Below are positions 26,600 to 35,437 of a stretch of 47,893 nucleotides of DNA, one piece after another (position 1 is the first letter of the stretch; every line of letters begins with the position of its first letter). Made by a program: the position numbers and the translations under genes. The notes under the pieces were generated by a model, which did no database searches, was not told where the DNA came from, and saw only the letters and a list, made by a program, of their open reading frames with translations. Source of the stretch: Rhodopirellula sp. (lineage in GTDB: Bacteria > Planctomycetota > Planctomycetia > Pirellulales > Pirellulaceae). The stretch is taken from positions 1-47,893 of the forward strand of contig NZVD01000003.1 of assembly GCA_002701385.1 (NCBI GenBank), given 5' to 3'.

Positions 26600-27357
26600 T
26601 CCCCTGGTTGCAATTGCTGCTCCATCAAGTCAAAGAAGACATCTTCCAGATCGTTCTGGTTAAACTGCTCTCTCAGATCCTCTTGTGTTCCTTCACAGAG
26701 AATCTTGCCGTTATGCATGATAGCCACCTGATCACAGACTCGCTCGACCTCCCTCATATGGTGTGTCGAATAAAGAATACACTTGCCCTGATCTCTCAGC
26801 TCCAAAACCGTGTTTTGCAAGGAACGTCCAACCAGTACATCCAGCCCAACCGTGGCTTCGTCAAAAATCAACACCGGAGGGTTATGAATAATGGCACGAG
26901 CAATGGATACCTTTTGCTTCATACCGGTGGACATCTTCCCACCTGCCACCTCCAGAAATTCCGTCATCTGCAACTGCTCGTAAACCAATGATGCCCGACT
27001 CTGCAACTCACCTTCCGGCATGCCATGCAGACGACCAAAGAACTCCACCATCTCACGGGCGGACATGCGATCATAATTTGAAGTATTGTTAGAAACAAAT
27101 CCAATATGACGCCGTACTTGCTCAGCTTCCGCCTCGACGTCAAAACCTGCGATGGTGGCTGAACCAGAAGTTGGCTTAAGCAAAGTCGCAAGCGTACGAA
27201 GAACCGTCGTCTTTCCGGCTCCATTGGGACCCAATAACCCGAAGATCTGCCCAGGTTCACAGCGAAAGCTCACACCATCGACAGCCTTGACTTCATCGAG
27301 CTCAAGGTCGGGATAGCTTTTCCGAAGATTCTCAACAACGATCATAAAGAGAGTCAC
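26590..27357 (-). CDS. ABC transporter ATP-binding protein, NatA-like
   Basis: A 255-residue ATPase. Walker A GPNGAGKT is at 43-50. The signature motif is a variant, MSTGMKQKV, in place of LSGGQ, as is common in NatA-type exporters. Walker B and D-loop read VLIFDEATVGLD, with Ala in place of the usual Pro, and the H-loop is STHHMREVE. The partner is the overlapping permease-protease downstream. A second ATG at 27345 (MIVVENL) is an equally good start. It begins 38 bp after the mqnC stop, consistent with one operon. Confidence 0.93.
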   Translation of the reverse strand: MTLFMIVVENLRKSYPDLELDEVKAVDGVSFRCEPGQIFGLLGPNGAGKTTVLRTLATLLKPTSGSATIAGFDVEAEAEQVRRHIGFVSNNTSNYDRMSAREMVEFFGRLHGMPEGELQSRASLVYEQLQMTEFLEVAGGKMSTGMKQKVSIARAIIHNPPVLIFDEATVGLDVLVGRSLQNTVLELRDQGKCILYSTHHMREVERVCDQVAIMHNGKILCEGTQEDLREQFNQNDLEDVFFDLMEQQLQPGECE

Positions 27358-27395
27358 TCAAGTCGATCAAAATAAAACCGTGGACAATCAACGTA

Positions 27396-28556
27396 TTAGG
27401 TCGACAACTGGACTAAAGGGGTTTGCTGCTCTTCGAGCTTTCTTTTCATCCACTCGCGATTTGCTTCAACGGCCTGTTGCTCATGGGTTTCGTCCAGCAA
27501 TTCATAATGGACATTGCGTTGGCGAGGGGTGAATCCCAATTCAGAAATCGAATCCCGGATTTGGTCAAGCGTTAAGTAATGAACCGTACCGGCTTCCGCC
27601 ACCACATTTTCTTCTATCATTAGGCTCCCCATATCATTGGCTCCATAGAGCAATGCTAGTTGGCCAATTTTGAGGCCTTGAGTTACCCAACTCGACTGAA
27701 TATTAGGAACATTATCAAGGTAGAGTCGTGATATCGCCTGGACCTTCAGGTATTCATACGAGCCAAGTGGTTGAATATCTGACAACGGAGTGTTATCCGG
27801 CTGGAACGTCCAAGAGATAAATGCGGTGAATCCATTGGTTTCATCCTGCAATTGGCGCACCCGTTCCATGTGTTCGATGCGTTCCTCCAAAGTTTCGATG
27901 TGCCCATACATCATCGTAGCGCTGGAGTGGCCTCCCATTTGATGCCAAACTCGCATAACATTCAGCCAATTCTCGGTATCCACCTTTCCGCGGGTCATTC
28001 CATCCCGCACTCGATCCACGAGTATTTCGGCTCCACCACCAGGAATGCTGCCTAAGCCTGCAGCCTTCAGACGCGTTAACACTTCCTCGATGGTGATACC
28101 GTTCATCTTTGTAAAGTGATACAGTTCTGGAGGGCTAAAACCGTGGATATTCACCTGGGGAAAACGCTCTTTAATATCACGGCATAACTGCTCGTACCAA
28201 TCCAGTTTATATTCATGGTGCAGACCACCCTGCATCAGTATCTGGTCTCCTCCCAAGGCGACTGTTTCTTCAATTTTCTGAAGTAACTCCTCCCGTTCCA
28301 ACACCCACCCTTCATCACTTTTCGGGCCACGGTAAAATGCACAAAAATCGCAGACCGCCGTACAGATGTTGGTGTAGTTGATATTCCGATCAATGTTGTA
28401 AGTTCGGTACGGTTCCGGATGCAGTCTCTGAGTAACCGCATTGGCAGCTTTACCAATGGCACTCAGGTTGCTTGACTTCATTAAGGCAATACCATCATCC
28501 GGGGTCAGGCGTTTCCCGGCTACAGCTTTATCGAGGATCGGTGTTATATCAGTCAT
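27396..28556 (-). CDS. mqnC: Cyclic dehypoxanthinyl futalosine synthase
   Basis: A radical SAM enzyme that cyclises dehypoxanthinyl futalosine in the futalosine route to menaquinone. The 4Fe-4S cysteines are C65, C69 and C72 in CTAVCDFC, preceded by NINYTNIC. The barrel contains GGDQILMQGGLH, SIPGGGAEIL and the C-terminal WTFQPDNTPL block seen in MqnC. The closely related MqnE and CofH proteins differ in these segments, and the adjacency to mqnA supports MqnC. It lies 11 bp downstream of mqnA. Confidence 0.94.
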   Translation of the reverse strand: MTDITPILDKAVAGKRLTPDDGIALMKSSNLSAIGKAANAVTQRLHPEPYRTYNIDRNINYTNICTAVCDFCAFYRGPKSDEGWVLEREELLQKIEETVALGGDQILMQGGLHHEYKLDWYEQLCRDIKERFPQVNIHGFSPPELYHFTKMNGITIEEVLTRLKAAGLGSIPGGGAEILVDRVRDGMTRGKVDTENWLNVMRVWHQMGGHSSATMMYGHIETLEERIEHMERVRQLQDETNGFTAFISWTFQPDNTPLSDIQPLGSYEYLKVQAISRLYLDNVPNIQSSWVTQGLKIGQLALLYGANDMGSLMIEENVVAEAGTVHYLTLDQIRDSISELGFTPRQRNVHYELLDETHEQQAVEANREWMKRKLEEQQTPLVQLST

Positions 28557-28567
28557 TGGTATCTTGC

Positions 28568-29350
28568 TTATCCGTTTTGGGCAACGGCTGCTAATTCATC
28601 CACGTAACGGCGAAACAACTCCTGCCCCTGTCGCTCACGCTCGCCTAAATAAAAGTATAAATGATCTCGCAAATAGACTTCACATTGTTGTTGTGAAATC
28701 CCCAATTCCGACGAATGTTGAGCAGCTATCTGAGCAATATTCTGAACACCTTCATCTCGGGCTGCTGAAAGCGCCTGTTCGATGGAACTCAAATCTAATT
28801 CCGAGTCTGCACGGGCAGTCCACATGGCAAAGACAAATGGCAAGCCGGTCCAATCGACCCATTCCTGCCCTAAATCCCAGGTTTCTGCAAATTTAGATTT
28901 GTCAACATGCATTGCCCGGTCACCGATGATCAACACTGCATCGGTTTCCAATTCCTGCAAATCACTACCAATGGGAAATGGATGTAGTTCAGGGATGATC
29001 CCGAGTCGTTTTTTGAGTAAGACCTGAACCAATGCTGCGCTTGTACGAGACCCTTCATCCAACGCCAGCGTTTTAATATCCGCCGAGTGGCATTGGCTCA
29101 GTAACGAGACACTGTAAACATCTCCGCGACAGGCAATGCAGGCATCGGAAACGATCTTATAACCGGGATCCTGAAAGTACTCGACCGTCGGAATCAAAGC
29201 GACATCTAACTCACCGCAAGACAAGTCGTCAGCCAAACGACTCGGCAAATCAAATACAATTTCAGCGTCAGGTAGACGCTCAGCCAACCCAAACACAAGC
29301 GGTTTGGTATTGAGGTAGGAAACAGCGCCAATTCTTACAGGACGAACCAT
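28568..29350 (-). CDS. mqnA: Chorismate dehydratase
   Basis: The first enzyme of the futalosine menaquinone pathway, converting chorismate to 3-[(1-carboxyvinyl)oxy]benzoate. The fold is that of a periplasmic-binding-protein-like lyase, but no signal peptide is present. Family motifs are IGAVSYLNTKPL at the start, DVALIPTVEY, LALDEGSRTSAALV and TGLPFVFAMW. The 260-residue length is typical. It heads the run mqnA-mqnC-ABC ATPase-permease/protease-amidohydrolase. The other pathway genes (mqnB, mqnD, mqnE) are not in the window. Confidence 0.93.
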   Translation of the reverse strand: MVRPVRIGAVSYLNTKPLVFGLAERLPDAEIVFDLPSRLADDLSCGELDVALIPTVEYFQDPGYKIVSDACIACRGDVYSVSLLSQCHSADIKTLALDEGSRTSAALVQVLLKKRLGIIPELHPFPIGSDLQELETDAVLIIGDRAMHVDKSKFAETWDLGQEWVDWTGLPFVFAMWTARADSELDLSSIEQALSAARDEGVQNIAQIAAQHSSELGISQQQCEVYLRDHLYFYLGERERQGQELFRRYVDELAAVAQNG

Positions 29351-29529
29351 GTATGCGGAATTCTCCGAAGTCTCTCAACGGTGCCTGGATTCTGCTTCGC
29401 CCTTCGGTTACTCACAGGTCAAGGCACCCAATCATTCACTAGTCATTATAGTTAAGGTTTTATTTAATAGAACCGGACCTAAGGCAGGAACAACAACCAC
29501 AATTCGGTCCTTCTCTGGACTTTTTTAGC

Positions 29530-30258
29530 TTAGTCGACGAATATTCCAGCCTCTTCCCAAGTTGCCGGAACAGGAGCGACTTGCTGAACATATTCATCAA
29601 TCATCGGATGACGGATTTTCAGCCGGCGAGAATGTAAAGCAATACACCGCCGACGCTCATCCTCATGGTGCGATCCAAAGGTTGTTTGAGCCCCATAAAG
29701 GGTGTCACCTACGATCGGAAATCCTCGACTACCGCATTGCAATCGAATCTGATGCGTTCGCCCTGTCTCCAATTCAATCGACAGCCAGGACTTACCGGCC
29801 TCTCTTTTCATGACTCGATAGTGCAATACTGCCTGCTTAGCTTGCTCGACACTGTCAGCACAGATTTCACTTCGAGCTTCACCGGGTACTTTACGCATCG
29901 TATCTAGCCACGTTCCTTGCTCCTCCAAAACTTCACCTTCCACACAGGCCCAGTATTCCTTCTCCACCTGGCGTTGTTGGAATTGATTTGAAATTCGCTT
30001 TGCTGCGCGCTGGTGCAATGCAAAAACCATCACGCCGGTGACAGGGCGATCGAGACGATGAGGGACTGCTAAGTAGACGCGGCCTGGCTTTTCATCCCGG
30101 ACACGGATGAATTTCTTCAGCCTCATCTCCACACTGTCGATGTGTGGGGGCGCCTGCGTTAGCAAACCTCCGGGTTTATTGATAATCAGGCAGGGCCCCT
30201 GTTCGTACAGGATTTGGATATCCCCTAGTAATTCTTCCATCGAGAATTGATCATCCAT
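29530..30258 (-). CDS. RluA-family pseudouridine synthase
   Basis: A 242-residue RNA pseudouridine synthase. The catalytic Asp is in HRLDRPVTGVMVF, with LETGRTHQIRLQC and GDTLYGA later, all characteristic of the RluA family. There is no N-terminal S4 RNA-binding domain, so it is a short form, more like RluA or TruC than RluD. The target uridine in rRNA or tRNA cannot be predicted. It is separated from the upstream Gfo/Idh gene by a hairpin that is probably a terminator. Confidence 0.93.
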   Translation of the reverse strand: MDDQFSMEELLGDIQILYEQGPCLIINKPGGLLTQAPPHIDSVEMRLKKFIRVRDEKPGRVYLAVPHRLDRPVTGVMVFALHQRAAKRISNQFQQRQVEKEYWACVEGEVLEEQGTWLDTMRKVPGEARSEICADSVEQAKQAVLHYRVMKREAGKSWLSIELETGRTHQIRLQCGSRGFPIVGDTLYGAQTTFGSHHEDERRRCIALHSRRLKIRHPMIDEYVQQVAPVPATWEEAGIFVD

Positions 30259-30267
30259 CTAACAAGA

Positions 30268-30307
30268 AACAACGCCGACCATCATGCTCAGATGAATCGG
30301 CGTTGTT
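30268..30307 (-). terminator. Candidate terminator after the Gfo/Idh/MocA gene
   Basis: A perfect 11-bp stem (AACAACGCCGA at 30268-30278 and TCGGCGTTGTT at 30297-30307) with an 18-base loop. On the minus strand the stem is followed by TCTTGTT, a weak U-tract. It lies between the stop of the Gfo/Idh gene and the start of the pseudouridine synthase gene. Confidence 0.6.
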
Positions 30308-30356
30308 AAAGTCATTTAATTCGGCATTCGCATCGCGAACCCGTAATCGTTTTCAA

Positions 30357-31814
30357 TTAAACCTGACCTGCGGCAGGAACTTCAAACGGTTTACGGTATT
30401 CACGCGACAACATTTGACTTGCCTTTTCGTTTCCGACAATCGACTCATCTTCAGGATTAATCTCCAGAAGTTCACCGAATGAGAACGGAGTGACAGCATA
30501 ATCAACGTTGTTGTCTTTACCGTGAGCCAACGTACGCTGGAACGTATCGTGCACATCGTCTTGAGAAATGTGCTTATCCAGAGCTTCCTTGGCTTTATCA
30601 ATGTCCAGATTGCCACCACAATTCAAAGAGATATTACCAAGATGGCAAAGTGCACTTGAGAGATGACCTTCGCGGATATCGGCATTAAGCAATTTATGAT
30701 CACGAGCTCGCACTGCTTTAACAAAGTTTGCGAAGTGATCACCGCCGCCCGAGAACGATTTGATCTGGTTTCCATCTTTATCAAAAGCGGTACCGTTGTG
30801 ATATGACGGGCAGACAGCATAGCCTTCTGTACCTTCAAAAATCACACCGATCTTCGCTCCCTTGTAATCCGACGTTTCCAAACCACGAACTTCAAAGATG
30901 AGAGATTTCTCGCCGTAACCATGAGAAACGACCTGAGTGTTTGCTGTGTTGCCAGCATCGACATAACCAAATCGACCACCATAGCTCAGGGTTGAAACAC
31001 AGAGATGATCAATGTTTAGTCCCCAGCGAGCGATATCCATCTGGTGGATTCCCTGATTCCCCAAGTCTCCATTACCGTAATCGGTTTGCCAGTGCCAGTC
31101 ATAGTGGAATTGAGGTCGCGAAACCTGTTTCTCCGGTGCTGGCCCCAGCCAAAGGTCATAATTGACATTCTTTGGAGGTGCATAAGTGCCGCGTTCACCG
31201 ATAGACTTACGACGCTTGTAACAAAGCCCTCTAGCTACCTTGACTTCACCAATACCACCACTCTGTACGAAGTCGATTAAGGACTGCATACCAGGGTTAG
31301 ATCGGGATTGAGTCCCAGTCTGGCAAATGCGGTTGTATTTGCGGGCAGCTTCAACAATACGAGCACCTTCTGAGACATTATGACTAACCGGCTTTTCGAC
31401 ATAGACATCTTTACCAGCCTGAATTGCCCAGATCGCTCCCAAAGCATGCCAGTGATTTGGCGTGGCAATGCTAACGATATCAACACGGTCATCCTCCAGC
31501 ACCTTTCGAATGTCTTCTTCGAAAACAGGTACCTTACCACCTTGTCGTTTGCCAACTTCCTCAGCTCGACGACCACCGACGTCACGATCAGCATCGCAGA
31601 TATAGAGAATTTCAGTATCCTGTCGACCAGCGAATGCTCCAATATGGCTTCCACCGCGACCACGAACACCCACAACAGCCACGCCCAGTTTCTCATTGGG
31701 GCTTTTGCTTTGTACGTCCTGAGCGGCAACAATTGCCGGTGTGGTTGCTGCAGCAGCTGTCGCTGCGGCTAACATAGATTCTTCGAGGAATTGACGACGA
31801 TTCTTAATTCCCAT
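30357..31814 (-). CDS. Tat-exported Gfo/Idh/MocA family oxidoreductase
   Basis: With the ATG at 31814, which has AAGGGAG six bases upstream, the product has 485 residues and begins with a twin-arginine signal (MGIKNRRQFLEES, then an Ala-rich hydrophobic stretch). The NAD(P)-binding Rossmann domain follows (VAVVGVRGRGGSH, ICDADRDV, IATPNHWHA). The catalytic Lys is in VYVEKPVSHN, and the C-terminal domain holds GNQGIHQMDIARWGL. The family oxidises or dehydrates sugars and polyols; exported members are numerous in planctomycetes. The substrate is not predictable. A longer in-frame start at 31898 would bury the Tat motif and is unlikely. The secreted PHP-type gene lies upstream on the same strand. 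Confidence 0.9.
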   Translation of the reverse strand: MGIKNRRQFLEESMLAAATAAAATTPAIVAAQDVQSKSPNEKLGVAVVGVRGRGGSHIGAFAGRQDTEILYICDADRDVGGRRAEEVGKRQGGKVPVFEEDIRKVLEDDRVDIVSIATPNHWHALGAIWAIQAGKDVYVEKPVSHNVSEGARIVEAARKYNRICQTGTQSRSNPGMQSLIDFVQSGGIGEVKVARGLCYKRRKSIGERGTYAPPKNVNYDLWLGPAPEKQVSRPQFHYDWHWQTDYGNGDLGNQGIHQMDIARWGLNIDHLCVSTLSYGGRFGYVDAGNTANTQVVSHGYGEKSLIFEVRGLETSDYKGAKIGVIFEGTEGYAVCPSYHNGTAFDKDGNQIKSFSGGGDHFANFVKAVRARDHKLLNADIREGHLSSALCHLGNISLNCGGNLDIDKAKEALDKHISQDDVHDTFQRTLAHGKDNNVDYAVTPFSFGELLEINPEDESIVGNEKASQMLSREYRKPFEVPAAGQV

Positions 31815-31955
31815 GTCATGCTCCCTTTTATCACCAAGGATTGGTTTGTATTTCTTCAGTAGCTTTGGGCCACTAAAGCAGTTGTCTTGTTTCTTCAATA
31901 TAGCACATCCTCGCGGTAATTACCCAGCTTCTCCTGGAGTGATAAGAGATAGGAA

Positions 31956-33482
31956 TTAATCCGCATTTGCAGCCTCTAAAACTGCCTCCCAGTATTTTTG
32001 AGCCCCTACGTAATACCTTAAGACAGCCTGCTGTTGAGTCGGATCCTCAAGCATCACCTTTTGCTGTCGTTCCTTCAGCCAATCGATGAAAAACTGAGTC
32101 GACGCTTTGCTGATTCGTCGGGCACCACCAATCTCAACATAATAGGGACCAGAACTGGCCAACCGATAAGTTTTGGGGTTATTCGTCACTGCTCGAATTA
32201 ACATCCAGCCACTTTCCTTGAACTCCACCTTAGGCAATCGCCCTCCCATCTTGGCATATTCATCCAGAGGGACATTTTCAATAACGAGTCCATCTCGAAC
32301 GATCTCCAAGTACTCAACTTTGTCCTGAATGGCCAAATTCAATGTTGGCTGTAATGATAGGGTTTCCCCAGCCGGTGCCTCAAACACGTGGCCCGGCAAC
32401 TGTCCGTTAACTAATGGTCGCATGATAGGACCATTGGTTACCACGACCTTACCTGCCTTAAGATTTTTCCACCAGGAGTTCCAATTAAAATCGTCTCCAC
32501 AGTGAACATAAACTCGGTTATATCCAACCGGATTATCTAACACCCCCGAAGCGGAACCGGCAGACGGAGCAATCCGGTGCCCTGTATTTAAGATCTGGTA
32601 ATAGATTTCCTGCGACCACTTACCATTGCCATGAACCCCTGGAAAGCGACGAGCGTCACGAGGTTTTCCCCAGGCTTCATTTGGCAATACCTTACTACGC
32701 TGCATATGGTTATTAAGCAAACCGATGGAATCTACCATACCGCTGGCAATCCAGAGTGGAGTATCCCACCAGAATGGCTTTTCAATGTCGACGTGGACGC
32801 CCGGCATACGACGGATGGGGATCAAATACTCCATCGAGGATGGAAAGGTTTTCTCTGCAGCCGTAATATCCAAGATCTCGGGCATATTGTGATACAACAA
32901 TGCCCCGCCATCACGTTCATCCTCGCCACTTAATACGTGCATCCAGCGTTTGCCATCGACTAACTGCAAAGATTCATCTGGCAAATCCAAACCGCTCCAG
33001 AGATTTTGCTTATTCCACCAGGTAATCACCGGTGCCACATACAAGTCCTCCGCTTGCATGAGTAACGGGACGTCTTTGACAGGGCGATGAATATGCAGAT
33101 CACCCGCATACCAGCCTTTTTCAGACATATCTAAAATTCGCTTTAAGGGAATCACTTTTGCTTCCCGTGCCCCCGGAAGCATTCTGAAATTGCCGTAGTG
33201 AATTCGATATTCAGGGCCGCGTTCAATCTCAAACCGATAGTCTCCAGGTGGCACACGAAGCCTTACTTTTCCGTTGCAAACAAAGTGATCATGCCAAAAC
33301 GGTAATGCGGGCGGACGGATAACTTTCCCCTTTGAATCCCATAAATGGATGCGTGCCGGAACCTGCTCCTTGGACTCCGAATCCACAATCTGAAAGTCAA
33401 TCACTCCGATTTGAGCTACAGCCAATTCCGGACAAAGCAGAGCTACCAAGAGTACCCAACACATCCATCGCTTTCCACTCAT
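31956..33482 (-). CDS. Secreted CehA/McbA-like metallohydrolase (PHP superfamily)
   Basis: A 508-residue protein with a Sec signal peptide (residues 1-24, cleavage near AVAQ). A beta-rich carboxypeptidase-regulatory-like domain (about 25-115) follows. The PHP-type metal motif GDLHIHRP (H130, H132) comes next, with more His/Asp ligands likely in VLSGEDERDGG and SAGSASG. This pattern resembles the CehA/McbA family of metallohydrolases. The target ester or phosphoester is unknown. The start is supported by AAGGA six bases upstream. It may be co-transcribed with the Gfo/Idh gene, 141 bp downstream. Confidence 0.78.
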   Translation of the reverse strand: MSGKRWMCWVLLVALLCPELAVAQIGVIDFQIVDSESKEQVPARIHLWDSKGKVIRPPALPFWHDHFVCNGKVRLRVPPGDYRFEIERGPEYRIHYGNFRMLPGAREAKVIPLKRILDMSEKGWYAGDLHIHRPVKDVPLLMQAEDLYVAPVITWWNKQNLWSGLDLPDESLQLVDGKRWMHVLSGEDERDGGALLYHNMPEILDITAAEKTFPSSMEYLIPIRRMPGVHVDIEKPFWWDTPLWIASGMVDSIGLLNNHMQRSKVLPNEAWGKPRDARRFPGVHGNGKWSQEIYYQILNTGHRIAPSAGSASGVLDNPVGYNRVYVHCGDDFNWNSWWKNLKAGKVVVTNGPIMRPLVNGQLPGHVFEAPAGETLSLQPTLNLAIQDKVEYLEIVRDGLVIENVPLDEYAKMGGRLPKVEFKESGWMLIRAVTNNPKTYRLASSGPYYVEIGGARRISKASTQFFIDWLKERQQKVMLEDPTQQQAVLRYYVGAQKYWEAVLEAANAD

Positions 33483-33714
33483 TCCAAATCCTTTCCCAAC
33501 TGAACGCCGAAATTACTTTGGCAGGCTGACCGTCTCGCCCGACATGCACTACCATCTAGTCTTCAACTAGCGTAGAGTAGCCAAAAATCAGGATTAACGC
33601 ACCCTCACTCCGCCACCGCTACTGACAGGACTCTTACCGTGTGAGAAGGTTGTTGTTAGAATCCGAGTAGATTGAACTGGACAACGCAAACCCCTTCATA
33701 GCTCGCTTCTATAT

Positions 33715-34599
33715 ATGAGTCAGGACTTTTACAAAACACTCGGAGTATCTCGTGGAGCATCCTCCAAGGAAATCCAAAAAGCCTACCGAGATCTAGCTCG
33801 AAAGTATCACCCGGACATGAACCCCGGTGATAACTCGGCCAAGTCCAAATTTCAGGAAGTCCAACAAGCTTATGATGTTCTTTCCGATGATCAAAAAAGA
33901 GGTCAGTACGATCAATTTGGTGCTGGCTTTGAACAAATGGGAGGCGGAAACCCATTTGGCGGAGGAGGTGTTGATCTAGAGTCTATCTTTGGCGGCATGG
34001 GCGGCGGCGGTGGCTTCGAACAGTTCTTTGGAGGATTTGGCGGAGGCCGTGGGCCACGTCCTCGTCAGGGGCAAGACCGTGAAGCATCTCAGGAAATCCC
34101 CTTTGCCACTGCAGTCAAAGGTGGTGAATTCAATATCACCGTCATGACACCTGACGGTGTACGAAAACCACTAAACGTAAAAGTCCCTGCCGGTATCAAG
34201 CAAGGCAAAAAGATAAAGGTATCAGGCTATGGGCAACCAGGACAAGGCGGTGGTCCTCCAGGCGATCTGATTATTCAGATCCACGTTTGCGATCACCCCA
34301 ACTACACTCGGTCTGGACGTGATCTGGAACTAGAGGTCCCCATCACATTAGCCGAAGCGTTAACCGGTACAACAATTGAAATCCCCACTCCCTATAGCAA
34401 GATTGACCTAAAAATTCCTCCGGGGATCCAAAGTGGTAAGAAGATTCGAGTTCCCAAGCACGGCGTATCCCACAAATCAGGTAGAGGCAATCTGTACGTG
34501 ACAATACAAATCCAGCTACCTGATTCGATACCTGAATCGATCATTGATCAGATTTCTGACCTCAATCAACCCAGTCCACGCGAAAAGCTTACCTGGTAA
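33715..34599 (+). CDS. Class B J-domain co-chaperone (CbpA/DnaJ-like, no zinc finger)
   Basis: The J domain at residues 1-70 has an intact HPD motif (32-34), so it should stimulate DnaK. A long Gly/Phe-rich region (about 75-120) and two C-terminal beta domains follow (PAGIKQGKKIKVSGYGQPG, then IPPGIQSGKKIRVPKHG). There is no cysteine zinc finger, which makes it a class B, CbpA-like protein rather than DnaJ proper. The 294-residue length is typical. No clear Shine-Dalgarno precedes the ATG. rnpA starts 7 bp after its stop. Confidence 0.92.
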   Translation: MSQDFYKTLGVSRGASSKEIQKAYRDLARKYHPDMNPGDNSAKSKFQEVQQAYDVLSDDQKRGQYDQFGAGFEQMGGGNPFGGGGVDLESIFGGMGGGGGFEQFFGGFGGGRGPRPRQGQDREASQEIPFATAVKGGEFNITVMTPDGVRKPLNVKVPAGIKQGKKIKVSGYGQPGQGGGPPGDLIIQIHVCDHPNYTRSGRDLELEVPITLAEALTGTTIEIPTPYSKIDLKIPPGIQSGKKIRVPKHGVSHKSGRGNLYVTIQIQLPDSIPESIIDQISDLNQPSPREKLTW

Positions 34600-34606
34600 G
34601 AATTTC

Positions 34607-34969
34607 ATGTCCGTTTCCCAAACATTTCCCCAACGCCTTCGCCTAAAAAGCCCCAGCCAATTTGCTGAGGTTTATGCGACCGGGCTCTTCGAAGCGGATC
34701 AGGTATTGGTTATCAACCTACGGGCTAATTCTCTACCAGAAAGTCGCATGGGCTTATCGATTCCCAAGGTTTGTGGAAATGCTCCGATCCGCAATCTCTG
34801 GAAACGCTATTGCCGGGAGGCGTTTCGCCAGCAACAGCACGAGCTCCCTAAAGGAATCGACTTTGTAATTCGTCCTCGCAAAGGTGCTAAACCAGATTCA
34901 GAGGCAGTGGCCCATTCCCTTCACAAACTCCTACAACGTGCAGCCAGCAAACTGGATCGGACGTCATGA
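34607..34969 (+). CDS. rnpA: Ribonuclease P protein component
   Basis: The small basic protein subunit of RNase P, which helps the catalytic RNA remove tRNA 5' leaders. The 120-residue product starts at the ATG at 34607 with the family opening (RLRLKSPSQFAEVY). It has the RNA-binding signature as RNLWKRYCREAFR (62-74), a variant of RNRIKRxxREafR. An earlier in-frame ATG at 34544 lies inside the J-protein gene and is rejected. The stop overlaps the yidD start by 4 bp (ATGA), the usual pairing, but rpmH is absent upstream, where a J-protein gene sits instead. Confidence 0.92.
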   Translation: MSVSQTFPQRLRLKSPSQFAEVYATGLFEADQVLVINLRANSLPESRMGLSIPKVCGNAPIRNLWKRYCREAFRQQQHELPKGIDFVIRPRKGAKPDSEAVAHSLHKLLQRAASKLDRTS

Positions 34970-35214
34970 CTTTCCTTGGTAAGTTGTTCTTACTTGCTCG
35001 CAAAGGAATCAGTGAGCTTCTCATTGGATGTGTGCGTCTATACCAAATATTCCTCAGCCCAATCTTCGGCCAAAGCTGCCGATTTACTCCGACATGCAGC
35101 AATTATTATATTCAGGCTGTTCGTAAGCATGGGCCAATCAAAGGGTCGCTCAAAGGGGCCTGGAGAATTTGTCGCTGCAATCCCTGGGGTGGTAGCGGCG
35201 AAGACCTACCCTAA
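34966..35214 (+). CDS. yidD: Membrane protein insertion efficiency factor YidD
   Basis: An 82-residue amphipathic membrane-associated protein. The signature CRFTPTCSNYYIQAVRKHG, followed by GAWRICRCNPWGGSGED, is diagnostic and all conserved cysteines are present. In other bacteria it assists YidC-dependent insertion of inner-membrane proteins. Its start overlaps the rnpA stop (ATGA), so translation is probably coupled. No yidC follows. Confidence 0.95.
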   Translation: MTFLGKLFLLARKGISELLIGCVRLYQIFLSPIFGQSCRFTPTCSNYYIQAVRKHGPIKGSLKGAWRICRCNPWGGSGEDLP

Positions 35215-35316
35215 GCCAACTGCCTATCCGCTTCGGCTGTCCGGCCGACCCAACTACCCAATTGTCTAACAATCTAATTGTCACGTGGGCTAATTGGTTA
35301 AATGGCTAAATGGTTA

Positions 35317-35346
35317 TTGACCTCAAACCTCGATTTCCCTTATTTT
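35317..35346 (+). promoter_or_regulatory. Candidate sigma-70-type promoter for the FlgI-like lipoprotein-smc operon
   Basis: TTGACC (35317-35322) and TATTTT (35341-35346) are 18 bp apart, matching the consensus at five and four positions. Just upstream is an AT-rich imperfect repeat (TAATTGG, TAAATGG, TAAATGG at 35291-35313). Assigned by eye only. Confidence 0.35.
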
Positions 35347-35437
35347 TACGCATGGTTTAGTCGTTCAGCGCCCTTTTGACAGGTGAACGGCGGTTGAAAT
35401 GTGCGCAAAAGGATTTGCGTTAAGGAGTGATTGAGGC

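Noticed and set aside
34544-34606. Upstream in-frame start for rnpA
   Set aside because: It lies within the J-protein coding region and has no family match; the ATG at 34607 gives a normal RnpA.
35215-35320. Imperfect AT-rich repeats (TAATTGG/TAAATGG) as a possible CRISPR or origin element
   Set aside because: The units are only about 7-10 bp, are irregular and have no spacers; they are noted only as part of a promoter region.
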